The notes below the pieces were generated by a model. It had not been told where the DNA came from, ran no database searches, and saw only the letters and a program-made list of their open reading frames with translations. The position numbers and the translations under genes were made by a program. A DNA stretch of 64,000 bases, from the NCBI RefSeq assembly GCF_001678665.1, contig NZ_LZRP01000002.1, forward strand, positions 248,001 through 312,000. The letters run 5' to 3'. Shown here one piece after another: positions 49,275 to 57,581 of this stretch; positions within the stretch are counted from its first letter, which is position 1, and the number at the start of each line of letters is the position of its first letter. Source of the DNA: Erythrobacter sp. QSSC1-22B. GTDB taxonomy: Bacteria > Pseudomonadota > Alphaproteobacteria > Sphingomonadales > Sphingomonadaceae.

Positions 49275-50333
49275 TTGCCACCGCATTCTCTGCTGAAATC
49301 CGCGTCGAACCCTCCGCCCGAGGATTCCCCGGCCGGGAATGCGCCGGAAATCGAAGAGCGGCCGGTCGAGTCGCTCTCGCCCGAGGCTCGGCGTCACCAG
49401 GCGACAAGCTTTCACGGGCGAGTGGTTCGCCAGCTCGGTCCGGGGACCAGAGCCTGGCAGGTGATGAAGCGCACCGCCATCGGCACCTTCAACGACGGCT
49501 TCATCCATGCCGGCAATCTCGCCTATCTGGCGATCTTCTCGATCTTCCCCTTTTTCATCCTGGGCGCCGCGCTGTTCTCGCTGGTGGGCGAGGAAAGCGA
49601 CCGCGCCGCCAGCATCAATGCGGTGCTGGTCGCACTGCCCCCGGTGGTCGGCAATGTCATCGAACCGGTGGCGCGCGACGTGATCTCGGCGCGCAGCGGC
49701 TGGCTGCTTTGGGCCGGTGCGCTGGTCGCGCTGTGGACCGTCGGCAGTCTGGTCGAGACGATCCGCGACATCCTGCGCCGCGCCTACGGAACGCAGTTGA
49801 TGCATGCGTTCTGGAAATACCGCCTGCTCTCCGCCGGGGTGATCGTCGGTGCGGTGGTGCTGCTGATGCTGTCGCTCATCGCGCAGTTCCTGATCGGTGC
49901 CGCGCAGGAAGTGATCGAGGCGTATTTCCCGCAGCTGGTCGATCGGGTCAACGATCTGCGGCTGACACGGATCATCCCGGCGCTCGGGCTGTTCGCATCG
50001 CTCTACCTGATCTTCTACACGCTCACGCCGTCGCAATACCGCGCAAGCCGCTACCCTAAATGGCCCGGCGTGTTGCTGACGACGGTGTGGTGGATCCTGG
50101 TCGCAATCCTGATGCCCATCGTGCTGCGCAGTTTCTTCACCTACAACCTCACCTACGGCAGCCTTGCCGGGATCATGGTTGCGCTGTTCTTCTTCTGGCT
50201 GGTGGGGCTTGGCGTCGTGCTCGGCGCCGAACTCAACGCCGCTCTGGCAGAAACGCCCGAGGAAGAATCCAGCGCAATCGACGAGACCGAGCAAGGGCTG
50301 CAGAACACAACTACCGAAGGGAACGCAGAATGA
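49275..50333 (+). CDS. YihY/virulence factor BrkB family membrane protein
   Basis: The protein has 352 residues if the TTG at 49275, 3 bp after the DnaJ-type gene, is used. A later ATG at 49464 (MKRTAIGTFN) gives a shorter protein starting just before the first helix, and I cannot decide. About six membrane helices and the family stretch AYLAIFSIFPFFILGAALFS are seen, plus TPSQYRASRYPKWPGVLLTT. The function of YihY proteins is not settled. It overlaps fabI by 4 bp. Confidence 0.88.
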   Translation: MPPHSLLKSASNPPPEDSPAGNAPEIEERPVESLSPEARRHQATSFHGRVVRQLGPGTRAWQVMKRTAIGTFNDGFIHAGNLAYLAIFSIFPFFILGAALFSLVGEESDRAASINAVLVALPPVVGNVIEPVARDVISARSGWLLWAGALVALWTVGSLVETIRDILRRAYGTQLMHAFWKYRLLSAGVIVGAVVLLMLSLIAQFLIGAAQEVIEAYFPQLVDRVNDLRLTRIIPALGLFASLYLIFYTLTPSQYRASRYPKWPGVLLTTVWWILVAILMPIVLRSFFTYNLTYGSLAGIMVALFFFWLVGLGVVLGAELNAALAETPEEESSAIDETEQGLQNTTTEGNAE

Positions 50334-51133
50334 GCGGATTGATGGCAGGCAAGCGTGGCCTGATCATGGGCCTCGCCAACGACAAATCGCTGGCCTGGGG
50401 CATCGCCAAGCGCTTGCGCGAACAGGGCGCCGAACTGGCTTTCTCGTACCAGGGAGAGGCGCTGAAGAAGCGCGTCGGCCCGCTGGCCGAGCAATTGGAC
50501 AGCGATTTCATCTTCGAATGCGACGTCTCCGACATGGACGCGCTCGACGAAGCCTTTGCGACGCTCAGGGCACGCTGGGAAACGATCGATTTCGTCGTCC
50601 ACGCGATCGGCTTTTCCGACAAGGCCGAACTGCGCGGTCTCTATGTCGACACCAGCCTCGAGAATTTCCTGATGACGATGAACATCTCGGCCTATTCGCT
50701 GGTCGCGGTGGCCAAGCGCGCGCGACCGATGATGCCCAACGGTGGCTCGATCCTGACGCTGACCTATTACGGCGCGGAAAAGGTCATCCCGCATTACAAT
50801 GTCATGGGGGTCGCCAAGGCGGCGCTGGAATCGAGCGTGCAATATCTCGCCAATGATCTCGGGCCCGAGAACATCCGCGTCAACGCGATCAGCGCGGGGC
50901 CGATCAAGACGCTGGCCGCCAGCGGGATCGGCGATTTTCGCTACATCCTGCGCTGGAACGAACTCAATTCGCCGATGCGCCGCAACGTCACGATCGAGGA
51001 TGTCGGCGGCTCGGGACTGTACTTCCTCTCCGACCTGTCATCGGGGGTGACCGGCGAGGTGCATCATGTCGATGGCGGCTATCACGTCGTCGGCATGAAA
51101 CAGGAAGACGCGCCCGATATCGCGCTGGATTGA
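50330..51133 (+). CDS. fabI: Enoyl-[acyl-carrier-protein] reductase (NADH), FabI
   Basis: The protein has 267 residues. It reduces the enoyl-ACP double bond, the last step of each fatty-acid elongation cycle. The SDR-type start GKRGLIMGLANDKSLAWGIA, the Tyr-x6-Lys catalytic pair in TYYGAEKVIPHYNVMGVAKA, and ENIRVNAISAGPIKTLAASG are typical. The ATG at 50330 overlaps the YihY stop (ATGA); an in-frame upstream extension is only a shadow. Confidence 0.97.
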   Translation: MSGLMAGKRGLIMGLANDKSLAWGIAKRLREQGAELAFSYQGEALKKRVGPLAEQLDSDFIFECDVSDMDALDEAFATLRARWETIDFVVHAIGFSDKAELRGLYVDTSLENFLMTMNISAYSLVAVAKRARPMMPNGGSILTLTYYGAEKVIPHYNVMGVAKAALESSVQYLANDLGPENIRVNAISAGPIKTLAASGIGDFRYILRWNELNSPMRRNVTIEDVGGSGLYFLSDLSSGVTGEVHHVDGGYHVVGMKQEDAPDIALD

Positions 51134-51191
51134 GGGGTCGGAACAGGTGCTCTAGCCTTCGTCGGCAATGGACAGGCCGGGGTCGCTAATC

Positions 51192-51593
51192 CTAGCGCGG
51201 TCCGCTTATTCTGCTCGCGCGCGTCTGCCGGTCGGCAACTGCATAGGGCGAGGTGGCGTTCGCGGTCGGGTCGTAATTGCGATCGATCCGGTTGCGGATG
51301 CGATTCTCGATGCGATTGTTGATGCGCGACGCGATCCGGTCCAGCGGTGCCTGGATCGCCGCACTGTCCTGCGCGGTCTGGCGCTGACCGACCTCGCCAA
51401 TGCCGGTATCCGCAGTCCGGGCAGTCCTTTCCAGTCCCTCGTTCTGCGTGTCCGCCTCCTCAACCTCCTCCATCTCCTCGGTGGGATCGAAGGGAGGGAG
51501 TTCTTGCGCTACTGCGGGTACGGCGAAGCCTATCGCGATAAGCGCGGCGCCGGTCATGCCGAGCATCGCCGATCTGTCGTACCTAGCATTCAT
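51192..51593 (-). CDS. Small secreted protein with Arg-Ile tetrad repeat
   Basis: The protein has 133 residues. A signal peptide (about 1-29, ending AVAQ) is followed by an acidic stretch (DPTEEMEEVEEADTQ) and five consecutive 4-residue units of R-I-x-x (86-105), then YDP and a polar tail. The period-4 pattern would place Arg and Ile in stripes along a helix. It is the last gene of the exopolysaccharide block, and its ATG overlaps the stop of the TPR gene. No named family recognised; a periplasmic partner of the export machinery is a guess from position. Confidence 0.75.
   Translation of the reverse strand: MNARYDRSAMLGMTGAALIAIGFAVPAVAQELPPFDPTEEMEEVEEADTQNEGLERTARTADTGIGEVGQRQTAQDSAAIQAPLDRIASRINNRIENRIRNRIDRNYDPTANATSPYAVADRQTRASRISGPR
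51279..51338. repeat. Five-unit 12-bp degenerate repeat encoding R-I-x-x
   Basis: Five in-frame 12-bp units on the minus strand encode RIAS, RINN, RIEN, RIRN and RIDR (residues 86-105 of the small secreted protein). The DNA units have diverged in codons, so the repeat is old and kept at protein level. Confidence 0.85.
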
Positions 51594-52849
51594 CGCACCG
51601 CTCCTGCCGGAACGAGCGAAGCCCGTTCGATCTGACCTGAAACACCGACAATGTCATCAGATGCCCGTGCTATCAAGGACAAGGTCTGCATCCTACAATC
51701 GCCCGGAACGCTAACCGCCCCATCGAAGGAGCCCTTCGCGACATCCGAATTGGGCACCTCGACGCGGCCCAGTTCGCGCCCATCCTGGCAAAGCAGCGCC
51801 CAATAGGGACGCGAGCGCTCGGGCAGGTCGATCGCTTGGCTGCTCCCCGAAATCCGGTAGGTGCCCGGCGGGAGCATCTGGGTTTGCTGGACGAGCATAC
51901 CGCCAGTGCCGGGGGGCAGTGAAAAGTCGAGTATGCCGCCCTGCCCCTGTTGCAGAATGGCGGCCGAAATGCCCGACTCGGTGCTCGGCAGCCAATCGAA
52001 AGCGGCCCGGATCCCGGTGTTCAGTGCAAACTCCGCATCGCGCGAGCGGTCGCGCACGGCGCCGCGGCGGAATTCGGAATAATAATCCCAGGCCTGCTCG
52101 GTTTCTCCCTCAGCCAGCAATCCATTTACCAGCGCCGCGCGCAGATCATCGGTGACGGGCAGGTCGATCGCTTCACCCTCGCGGAAGAATGTCACACCCG
52201 CTGCCGGAGCGATGCCGCTAGTCGCGACCCGGTTCAGAAAGCTATTGGTCCAGATGGGTTCGCTCGCCATGATCGACAGCAGGCCGGACCGCACTTTGGG
52301 TTCGGCCAAGGCGGCAACCAGGTTGGGCAAAAGCAACGCGGGCGCTTCTCTGGAGGTGCGCAGGGCGATGTCGTAGCTGCGCAAGGCTGCGGCGATGTCG
52401 CCACGATTCACCGCCTCCTCGATTGCCCAGATTTGCGGCCGCAATTCGCGCCGCGTCAGCAGCAACGAGTATTGAAAAATTTCCCTAGCCCGCTCGGTTT
52501 CGCTGCGCAATTGCGCCTGAAGCCCGAGCACGTTGAGCGCATCCACGGCGGTCGGATCCTCGCGCAGCGCCATGCGAGCAAGCCGTGCCGGTTTTGAATC
52601 TTCGGCATCGCTCGGGGCAATGGTGAATGCCTGCTGCGCGCTGGCGGCGAGGATAACACCGTTACCCGGCGCCAGCACGGCAGCGCGCGCAGGATCGACC
52701 CCTTCGACCACTCGCGCGAACGAGCCACCCACGCTCATGACACCAAGAGTGAGTGCACCCAGAGCAAGCACCCCGCGCCCCAGCCACTCGCGCGACGTCC
52801 GGCGCGGCATGGCGCGGGAGGTGAATGGGGGGCGGCGTCGCTTCGGCAT
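51590..52849 (-). CDS. TPR-type envelope protein of the exopolysaccharide block
   Basis: The protein has 419 residues. A basic N-terminus and one membrane helix (about 23-42, VLALGALTLGVMSVGG) predict a periplasmic body. Residues about 85-165 look like tetratricopeptide repeats (ALREDPTAVDALNVLGLQAQ; RAREIFQYSLLLTRRELRPQ). The C-terminal 140 residues (PPGTYRISGSSQAI, WALLCQDGRELGRVEVPN, MQTLSLIARASDD) look like a beta-sandwich domain, possibly carbohydrate binding. It overlaps the autokinase gene by one base and the next gene by four. No named family recognised. Confidence 0.8.
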   Translation of the reverse strand: MPKRRRPPFTSRAMPRRTSREWLGRGVLALGALTLGVMSVGGSFARVVEGVDPARAAVLAPGNGVILAASAQQAFTIAPSDAEDSKPARLARMALREDPTAVDALNVLGLQAQLRSETERAREIFQYSLLLTRRELRPQIWAIEEAVNRGDIAAALRSYDIALRTSREAPALLLPNLVAALAEPKVRSGLLSIMASEPIWTNSFLNRVATSGIAPAAGVTFFREGEAIDLPVTDDLRAALVNGLLAEGETEQAWDYYSEFRRGAVRDRSRDAEFALNTGIRAAFDWLPSTESGISAAILQQGQGGILDFSLPPGTGGMLVQQTQMLPPGTYRISGSSQAIDLPERSRPYWALLCQDGRELGRVEVPNSDVAKGSFDGAVSVPGDCRMQTLSLIARASDDIVGVSGQIERASLVPAGAVR

Positions 52850-55059
52850 CAGGCCGACTCTGTTTTCGCGTCTCGCCCGTAGCCATAGCCATAATCGTAA
52901 TCATAGCCAAAGTGCGCCTTGCGAGCGTCGAATTTGGTAACAATGCCGCCGAACACCTTGACCCTAGCGCTGACCAGACGCCCGAGCGCGGTCTTTACCT
53001 GCGTGCTGCGAATGCCATGCGATTCGACGGCGTAGATGACACCGTCCAGCTGCGAGCCGATCAGCGGAGCATCGGCGAGACCAAGGACCGGAGGGCTGTC
53101 GACCACTACATGGTCGTAGGTCACCAGCAACCGGTCGACCAGAAGGGAAAGGCGATTCCCCGTCAATAATTCGGCGGCGTTAGGCGGGATCGGGCCGGCC
53201 GTCATCGCATCGACGCCGAGATCTTCCATCTTGAAAATGAGACTCTCCAGCGCATCTTCGCCGGTGAGGAAATTGCTCAGTCCGCGATCATGATCGACCC
53301 CGGCGAGTTGATGGACCGATGGCGAGCGCATATCGCCGTCGATCAATATGACTTTGCGGCCCTGGCGCGACAAAATCGTCGCGAGCGCCAGCGCGGTGGT
53401 CGATTTACCTTCGCCGGGACGAGTGGAGGTAACCGAAAACGCCCGCGGAATGCCATGCTCGGTCGTAAACCCAAGGTTCGTCTGGACCGCGAGATAGGCA
53501 TCCACCAGTTCGGACTTGCGATCGAGCAAAGCCTCCATCGGGGTTTCGTCCGCTACCTTGGGCACCGACCCGAGCAGCGGCAGGCCGAGCCGACGCTGCA
53601 GTTCGGTGGGGTCGCCGATGGATTCGTCGAGTTGCTCGAGACCCAGTGCAATCGCCACACCGAGCAGCATGCCGCCCAGCAGAGCGATCAGCAAATTGAG
53701 CACCAGGCGTGGGCTCGACGGGATTTGCGGAACATCGGCAAGATCGACGATCGCGATGTTGTTGACCCCGACGCCGCCCGCGATACCGATCTCCTCAAAC
53801 CGCTGGAGAAGGCCATCGTAGAGCGCCTGGTTGGTGTCCACCTCCTGCTCGAAAATATTGTACTGAATCGAACGCCGACGAAGATCGAGATACTCGTCCT
53901 TCAGCGAGTTGACGCGCATCTCCAGGGCGCTCTCGCGCTGCACCGCCTGGCGATATTCGGCCTGCACCGATCCAGAAACGCGCGACTCCTCGCGCGTGAT
54001 TGCGCTATCCAGCGCGTCGATTTGCTGTTGGATTGCCTGAGCGGCGGGATAGCCGGGTTCGAAGCGAACCATCAATTGCTGATAATCCGCCGCCAGTTCG
54101 GCGCGCCGCTGGCGCAAATTGTTGATGGCCGTGTTGCCCAGAGCTGCTGCGGTGCTGCCGGCACTTCCGGCCTGACGGAAGCGAGACTCGGCAGCAATAC
54201 GATCCGCAATCGCCTCGCTCAGCGCCGAGTTGAGAGCCGCAAGATTATCCGCCACAATGGGACGCTCTTGGGCACCTTCGCTGGTGGCCGGGAGATTGAT
54301 GATCTCTTGGTTCGAGGCGTAAGTCACCAATTGACGCTGGGATTCGTCGAGCCGCTGCTTGTAATCGGTCAACTGACGCTGAAGCGCGTCGCGTCCGTAA
54401 GAGGTCGACTGAAGCTTGCGCTCCAGATTGGATTCGATGAAATTCTCCGCCCAGGCATTGGCCACGCTGGCGGAAAATGCCGGGTCTGGGCTGGTGAAAC
54501 GGATGTCCACAAGCCGCGACAACCGTGTGGGCTCAATGCTCACATGGTCCAGCAACACTTCACCCGCAACGCGCTGGCGTTGCGCGCGGCCTTGCGCCGG
54601 GAAGCGACCATTGTTGATCTGAAAGGCTTCCTCGCCTTCTTCCGCTGCGCCGAACATCTCGAAGAACTCGGGGTCGTCGATCAGATTGAGTTCGGTAGCC
54701 ACCCGCTCGGCGAGAGTTCGGGCGCGCAGCAGCCCGTACTGGGTCTGGTAGAACTCCTGATCCGCAACACTGGTTTCGCGCTCGACGCCTTCGAAGCTCG
54801 TCACCTGATCGGATTCTCGCAGGATCTCGATCGTTGAAGCGGCGGTATATTGCGGCGTCATTAGCAAGGTAACGACGAGGCCGAGCGCCATCACGGCGAT
54901 GGTCGCCCCGATGATGATCCAGCGCCAGCGCAACGCGATCCGCATGTAGTGCTGCAGGATGGAAGGCTCCTCGATCGCCATGACCGAATTATACGGCGCA
55001 TTGGCCTCGGCAGTTCGATCAGAGCGCCGCTCTTCGGGGCTGCTTGCAAGAATGTTCAT
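52849..55059 (-). CDS. Exopolysaccharide chain-length regulator/tyrosine autokinase (Wzc-type)
   Basis: The protein has 736 residues. A Wzz domain lies between two membrane helices (about 48-66 and 465-485), with a long periplasmic coiled coil and a GNVR-type region. The cytoplasmic BY-kinase has Walker A TRPGEGKSTTALAL, Walker A' VILIDGD and Walker B VVVDSPP. The tail ends in five alternating tyrosines (Y719, 721, 723, 725, 727), the autophosphorylation cluster. Start at ATG 55059 (MNILASS). It lies 13 bp downstream of the export lipoprotein gene. The cognate phosphatase (Wzb) is not in this window. Confidence 0.95.
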   Translation of the reverse strand: MNILASSPEERRSDRTAEANAPYNSVMAIEEPSILQHYMRIALRWRWIIIGATIAVMALGLVVTLLMTPQYTAASTIEILRESDQVTSFEGVERETSVADQEFYQTQYGLLRARTLAERVATELNLIDDPEFFEMFGAAEEGEEAFQINNGRFPAQGRAQRQRVAGEVLLDHVSIEPTRLSRLVDIRFTSPDPAFSASVANAWAENFIESNLERKLQSTSYGRDALQRQLTDYKQRLDESQRQLVTYASNQEIINLPATSEGAQERPIVADNLAALNSALSEAIADRIAAESRFRQAGSAGSTAAALGNTAINNLRQRRAELAADYQQLMVRFEPGYPAAQAIQQQIDALDSAITREESRVSGSVQAEYRQAVQRESALEMRVNSLKDEYLDLRRRSIQYNIFEQEVDTNQALYDGLLQRFEEIGIAGGVGVNNIAIVDLADVPQIPSSPRLVLNLLIALLGGMLLGVAIALGLEQLDESIGDPTELQRRLGLPLLGSVPKVADETPMEALLDRKSELVDAYLAVQTNLGFTTEHGIPRAFSVTSTRPGEGKSTTALALATILSRQGRKVILIDGDMRSPSVHQLAGVDHDRGLSNFLTGEDALESLIFKMEDLGVDAMTAGPIPPNAAELLTGNRLSLLVDRLLVTYDHVVVDSPPVLGLADAPLIGSQLDGVIYAVESHGIRSTQVKTALGRLVSARVKVFGGIVTKFDARKAHFGYDYDYGYGYGRDAKTESA

Positions 55060-55072
55060 GATTTCAACGGGT

Positions 55073-55786
55073 CTATCTCTGCAAGATTGCAATGAGCGGT
55101 GCAGCAAGAAGCGGGGCCACTCCGATAAAGTCGCGGAAAAGGCGCCTCTGCGGGCTGTCGCCGACCACAATCAAGTCGTTGGCGTAAATTTCCGGATCGG
55201 CATATAAGCCGCGACGGATAGCACCGATGTTGTAGAGACCGGCAAGCCGCTGGCCCTCCACGGTGCGCAGGATGACGACATCGTCCTGATCGGCGAATTC
55301 GGTCAGGCCGCGGGCCGAGGCGACCGCGCGGAGCAGTGTCATCTGGTTGGTTACAGGATAAAGTCCGGGCTCCACAACTTGCCCATCCACCGTCACCACC
55401 TGACTGACCGAGCTGTTGATATTGATCGTGACATCGGGATCGCGGAGAAAGTTCTGGGCCAAGGCAAGCTCGATGTCGCGTGCGAGCTCAGCCGAGGTCT
55501 TGCCGCCGGCGTCGACTGCGCCAATCAGAGGCATGGCGATCCGACCGCTGGTATCGACCTGCATTTGCCCACCAAGCTCGGGAACGCCGAAAACTCGCAC
55601 GGTGATGGTATCGAGCGGGCCGATGAGGGCGACCCGGTCTGCTGCGGCTAGATCGGTACGGCCGGGCGCCGGAAGCGTCATCTCGCCATCGATAACGGTC
55701 AGGTCGGCGGTCGACTGGACGGGCGGCTGCCCCGCGCACCCGGCCAGGCCGACGCAGGCCAATATGCTAAGGAATATATTGCGCAT
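55073..55786 (-). CDS. Polysaccharide export lipoprotein (Wza/GumB type)
   Basis: The protein has 237 residues. The lipobox LAGC gives a lipidated outer-membrane protein. The polysaccharide-export domain starts near LIGPLDTITVRVFGVPELGG and runs to VTININSSV; an SLBB domain follows (VTVDGQVVEPGLYPVTNQMT). It is shorter than E. coli Wza (379 residues) and resembles GumB-type proteins in lacking the extra ring domains. First gene of the minus-strand exopolysaccharide block; the upstream 260 bp hold two palindromes. Confidence 0.94.
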   Translation of the reverse strand: MRNIFLSILACVGLAGCAGQPPVQSTADLTVIDGEMTLPAPGRTDLAAADRVALIGPLDTITVRVFGVPELGGQMQVDTSGRIAMPLIGAVDAGGKTSAELARDIELALAQNFLRDPDVTININSSVSQVVTVDGQVVEPGLYPVTNQMTLLRAVASARGLTEFADQDDVVILRTVEGQRLAGLYNIGAIRRGLYADPEIYANDLIVVGDSPQRRLFRDFIGVAPLLAAPLIAILQR

Positions 55787-55868
55787 TTTAAGCTGATTAA
55801 TCCGGTCTGGCGAGCATTTCGCGGCTTATAAGATGGGAGGGGATGAACGTAAAGGAGAGAAGGGGCTA

Positions 55869-55892
55869 TCCCGCGGGAGAACCTGCAGGTTC
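55869..55892. promoter_or_regulatory. Two abutting perfect palindromes in a divergent promoter region
   Basis: TCCCGCGGGA (55869-55878) directly abuts GAACCTGCAGGTTC (55879-55892); both are perfect palindromes. They lie 83-106 bp upstream of the export lipoprotein gene (minus) and about 155 bp upstream of the plus-strand lipoprotein gene. A pair of operators is plausible; spacing rules out the Gram-positive LexA box (GAAC-N4-GTTC), as here N is 6. Confidence 0.45.
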
Positions 55893-56046
55893 GCGTCGGC
55901 TCCCTTGGGCCGTCGGCAGTCACACCGCTGCAAAAGCCAGCATCGCCATCACCGACGGCGCGCGGGGGAGGGGTCAGGAAGCAGCATCGGGCGGCGGACA
56001 GAGGATTTCCCGTTTGCGCAAAACCAATTGTGCCATTACTGGGGCC

Positions 56047-56517
56047 ATGGCCATTCTCAGAACCTCACGCCGCAATGCGGTGGCAACCAATCTAATCCTG
56101 ATAACGCTGCCGCTGGCCGCTTGCGGCTCGAACGAGGTGTCACCCCCGCCGGACAAGATGGCCGAGCAGGCCCGCGAGTTCAGCGCGCAGGACAAGCAGG
56201 CGGCACTGGCTCTTTCCATCGGCAGTGTTAGCGCGCTGTCGGCCGAGACCAGCGCTTACGACCGATCGCTGTCGTGCAGCATCGCTCTGGAATCGGTCTC
56301 TTCGCAATTGTCCAAGAGCGGACAGCTCGACACCGCGATGGTCAACGCCATCGAACAGGTCCGCACGATCTATAATCAGCGGGTTCAGCAACTCGGCTCG
56401 GCGGAAAACAAGTCCGCTTCCGATATCGCAGACGATCGCCAACAACGCTCCGAAGAGATCCCCGAGCCCCGCGAACGCGGACAGATTGCGATAGGCTGTC
56501 TGCGCGCGATGAGCTGA
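56047..56517 (+). CDS. Small lipoprotein next to the exopolysaccharide locus
   Basis: The protein has 156 residues. The signal peptide ends in LPLAAC, a lipobox. The mature part is polar and helical (DKMAEQAREFSAQDKQAALA) with Cys in LSCSIALES and GCLRAMS. No family recognised. The ATG at 56047 was chosen because the signal begins there; the frame is open 68 codons upstream with non-signal-like sequence. It is followed 38 bp later by an epimerase gene on the same strand. Confidence 0.75.
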   Translation: MAILRTSRRNAVATNLILITLPLAACGSNEVSPPPDKMAEQAREFSAQDKQAALALSIGSVSALSAETSAYDRSLSCSIALESVSSQLSKSGQLDTAMVNAIEQVRTIYNQRVQQLGSAENKSASDIADDRQQRSEEIPEPRERGQIAIGCLRAMS

Positions 56518-56555
56518 AGGGCTCAGTGTAAACGGGCCAGAAGACGGAGAGCGAT

Positions 56556-57554
56556 ATGCGGATTCTTGTCACCGGGGCAGCCGGGTTCATCGGCAACGCC
56601 GTCTCTATGGCGTTGATGGATCGCGGCAATGAAGTGCTCGGCATCGACAATGGCAACGACTACTATTCTCTGGCGCTCAAGCGGGCACGGCTCGAGCGGG
56701 CGCGGATTGCGGGTGACGGGGCGTTTGCATTTCGCGGTGTGGATTTTGCCGATCCGGCGGCGCTGGCCCAAGCGCTGGAGGGCGAAGATTTCGACCGCAT
56801 CGTCCATCTGGGTGCGCAACCCGGCGTTCGTTATTCGCTCGAGAATCCGCACGCCTATGCCCATTCCAACATCACCGGGCATCTCGCACTGCTCGAAGTG
56901 GCGCGTTACCGTCAGATCGAGCACATGGTCTATGCCAGCTCCTCATCGGTCTATGGCGGCAATGCCAAGCTGCCCTTTTCGGTCGATGATCGCGCGGATC
57001 ACCCGGTCTCGCTCTATGCCGCGACCAAGCGCGCCGACGAGTTGATGAGCGAGACCTATGCGCATCTCTATCGCATCCCACTGACCGGACTGCGTTTTTT
57101 TACCGTCTACGGCCCCTGGGGCCGTCCCGACATGGCGATGTGGCTGTTCACCAGCGCGATCCTCGAGGGGCGGCCGATCAAGGTCTTCAACCACGGCGAA
57201 ATGTACCGCGACTTCACCTATATCGACGATATCGTCGCAGGGGTGCTGGCCTGTCTCGATGCGCCCCCCGCCGATGACGGCGCGGCAAAGGCCGGCGGCA
57301 GCACCAAGCCGCATGCGCTCTACAACATCGGCAACAATCGCTCGGAGCCCCTGCTCAAGGTGATCGGCCTGATCGAGGAGGCCTGCGGGCGCAAGGCGGA
57401 GCGCGTGCTGCTGCCGATGCAGCCGGGCGATGTTGAAAAGACCTATGCCGATATCGCAGCGATCCGGACCGATCATGGCTACGAACCTGCTACTTTGATC
57501 GAGGACGGCGTGCCGCAATTCGTGCGCTGGTATCGCGACTATCACGGGGCCTGA
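56556..57554 (+). CDS. NAD-dependent epimerase, UDP-glucuronate 4-epimerase type
   Basis: The protein has 332 residues. The Rossmann start ILVTGAAGFIGNAVSMALM is followed by LGAQPGVRYSLENPHAYAHS, which is characteristic of uronate 4-epimerases, then SSSSVYGGNAKLPFS and LYAATKRADELM (Tyr-x3-Lys). The C-terminus has FFTVYGPWGRPDMAMWLFT. It likely makes UDP-galacturonate for the polymer. GGAGA precedes the ATG. Convergent with wecC. Confidence 0.93.
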   Translation: MRILVTGAAGFIGNAVSMALMDRGNEVLGIDNGNDYYSLALKRARLERARIAGDGAFAFRGVDFADPAALAQALEGEDFDRIVHLGAQPGVRYSLENPHAYAHSNITGHLALLEVARYRQIEHMVYASSSSVYGGNAKLPFSVDDRADHPVSLYAATKRADELMSETYAHLYRIPLTGLRFFTVYGPWGRPDMAMWLFTSAILEGRPIKVFNHGEMYRDFTYIDDIVAGVLACLDAPPADDGAAKAGGSTKPHALYNIGNNRSEPLLKVIGLIEEACGRKAERVLLPMQPGDVEKTYADIAAIRTDHGYEPATLIEDGVPQFVRWYRDYHGA

Positions 57555-57581
57555 CGGCCAGGCCTGCGGGCCAGCTATGCC

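Noticed and set aside
55879..55892. LexA-type site reading of GAACCTGCAGGTTC
   Set aside because: The spacing between GAAC and GTTC is 6, whereas the Gram-positive box needs 4 and the alphaproteobacterial box is a direct GTTC-N7-GTTC repeat.
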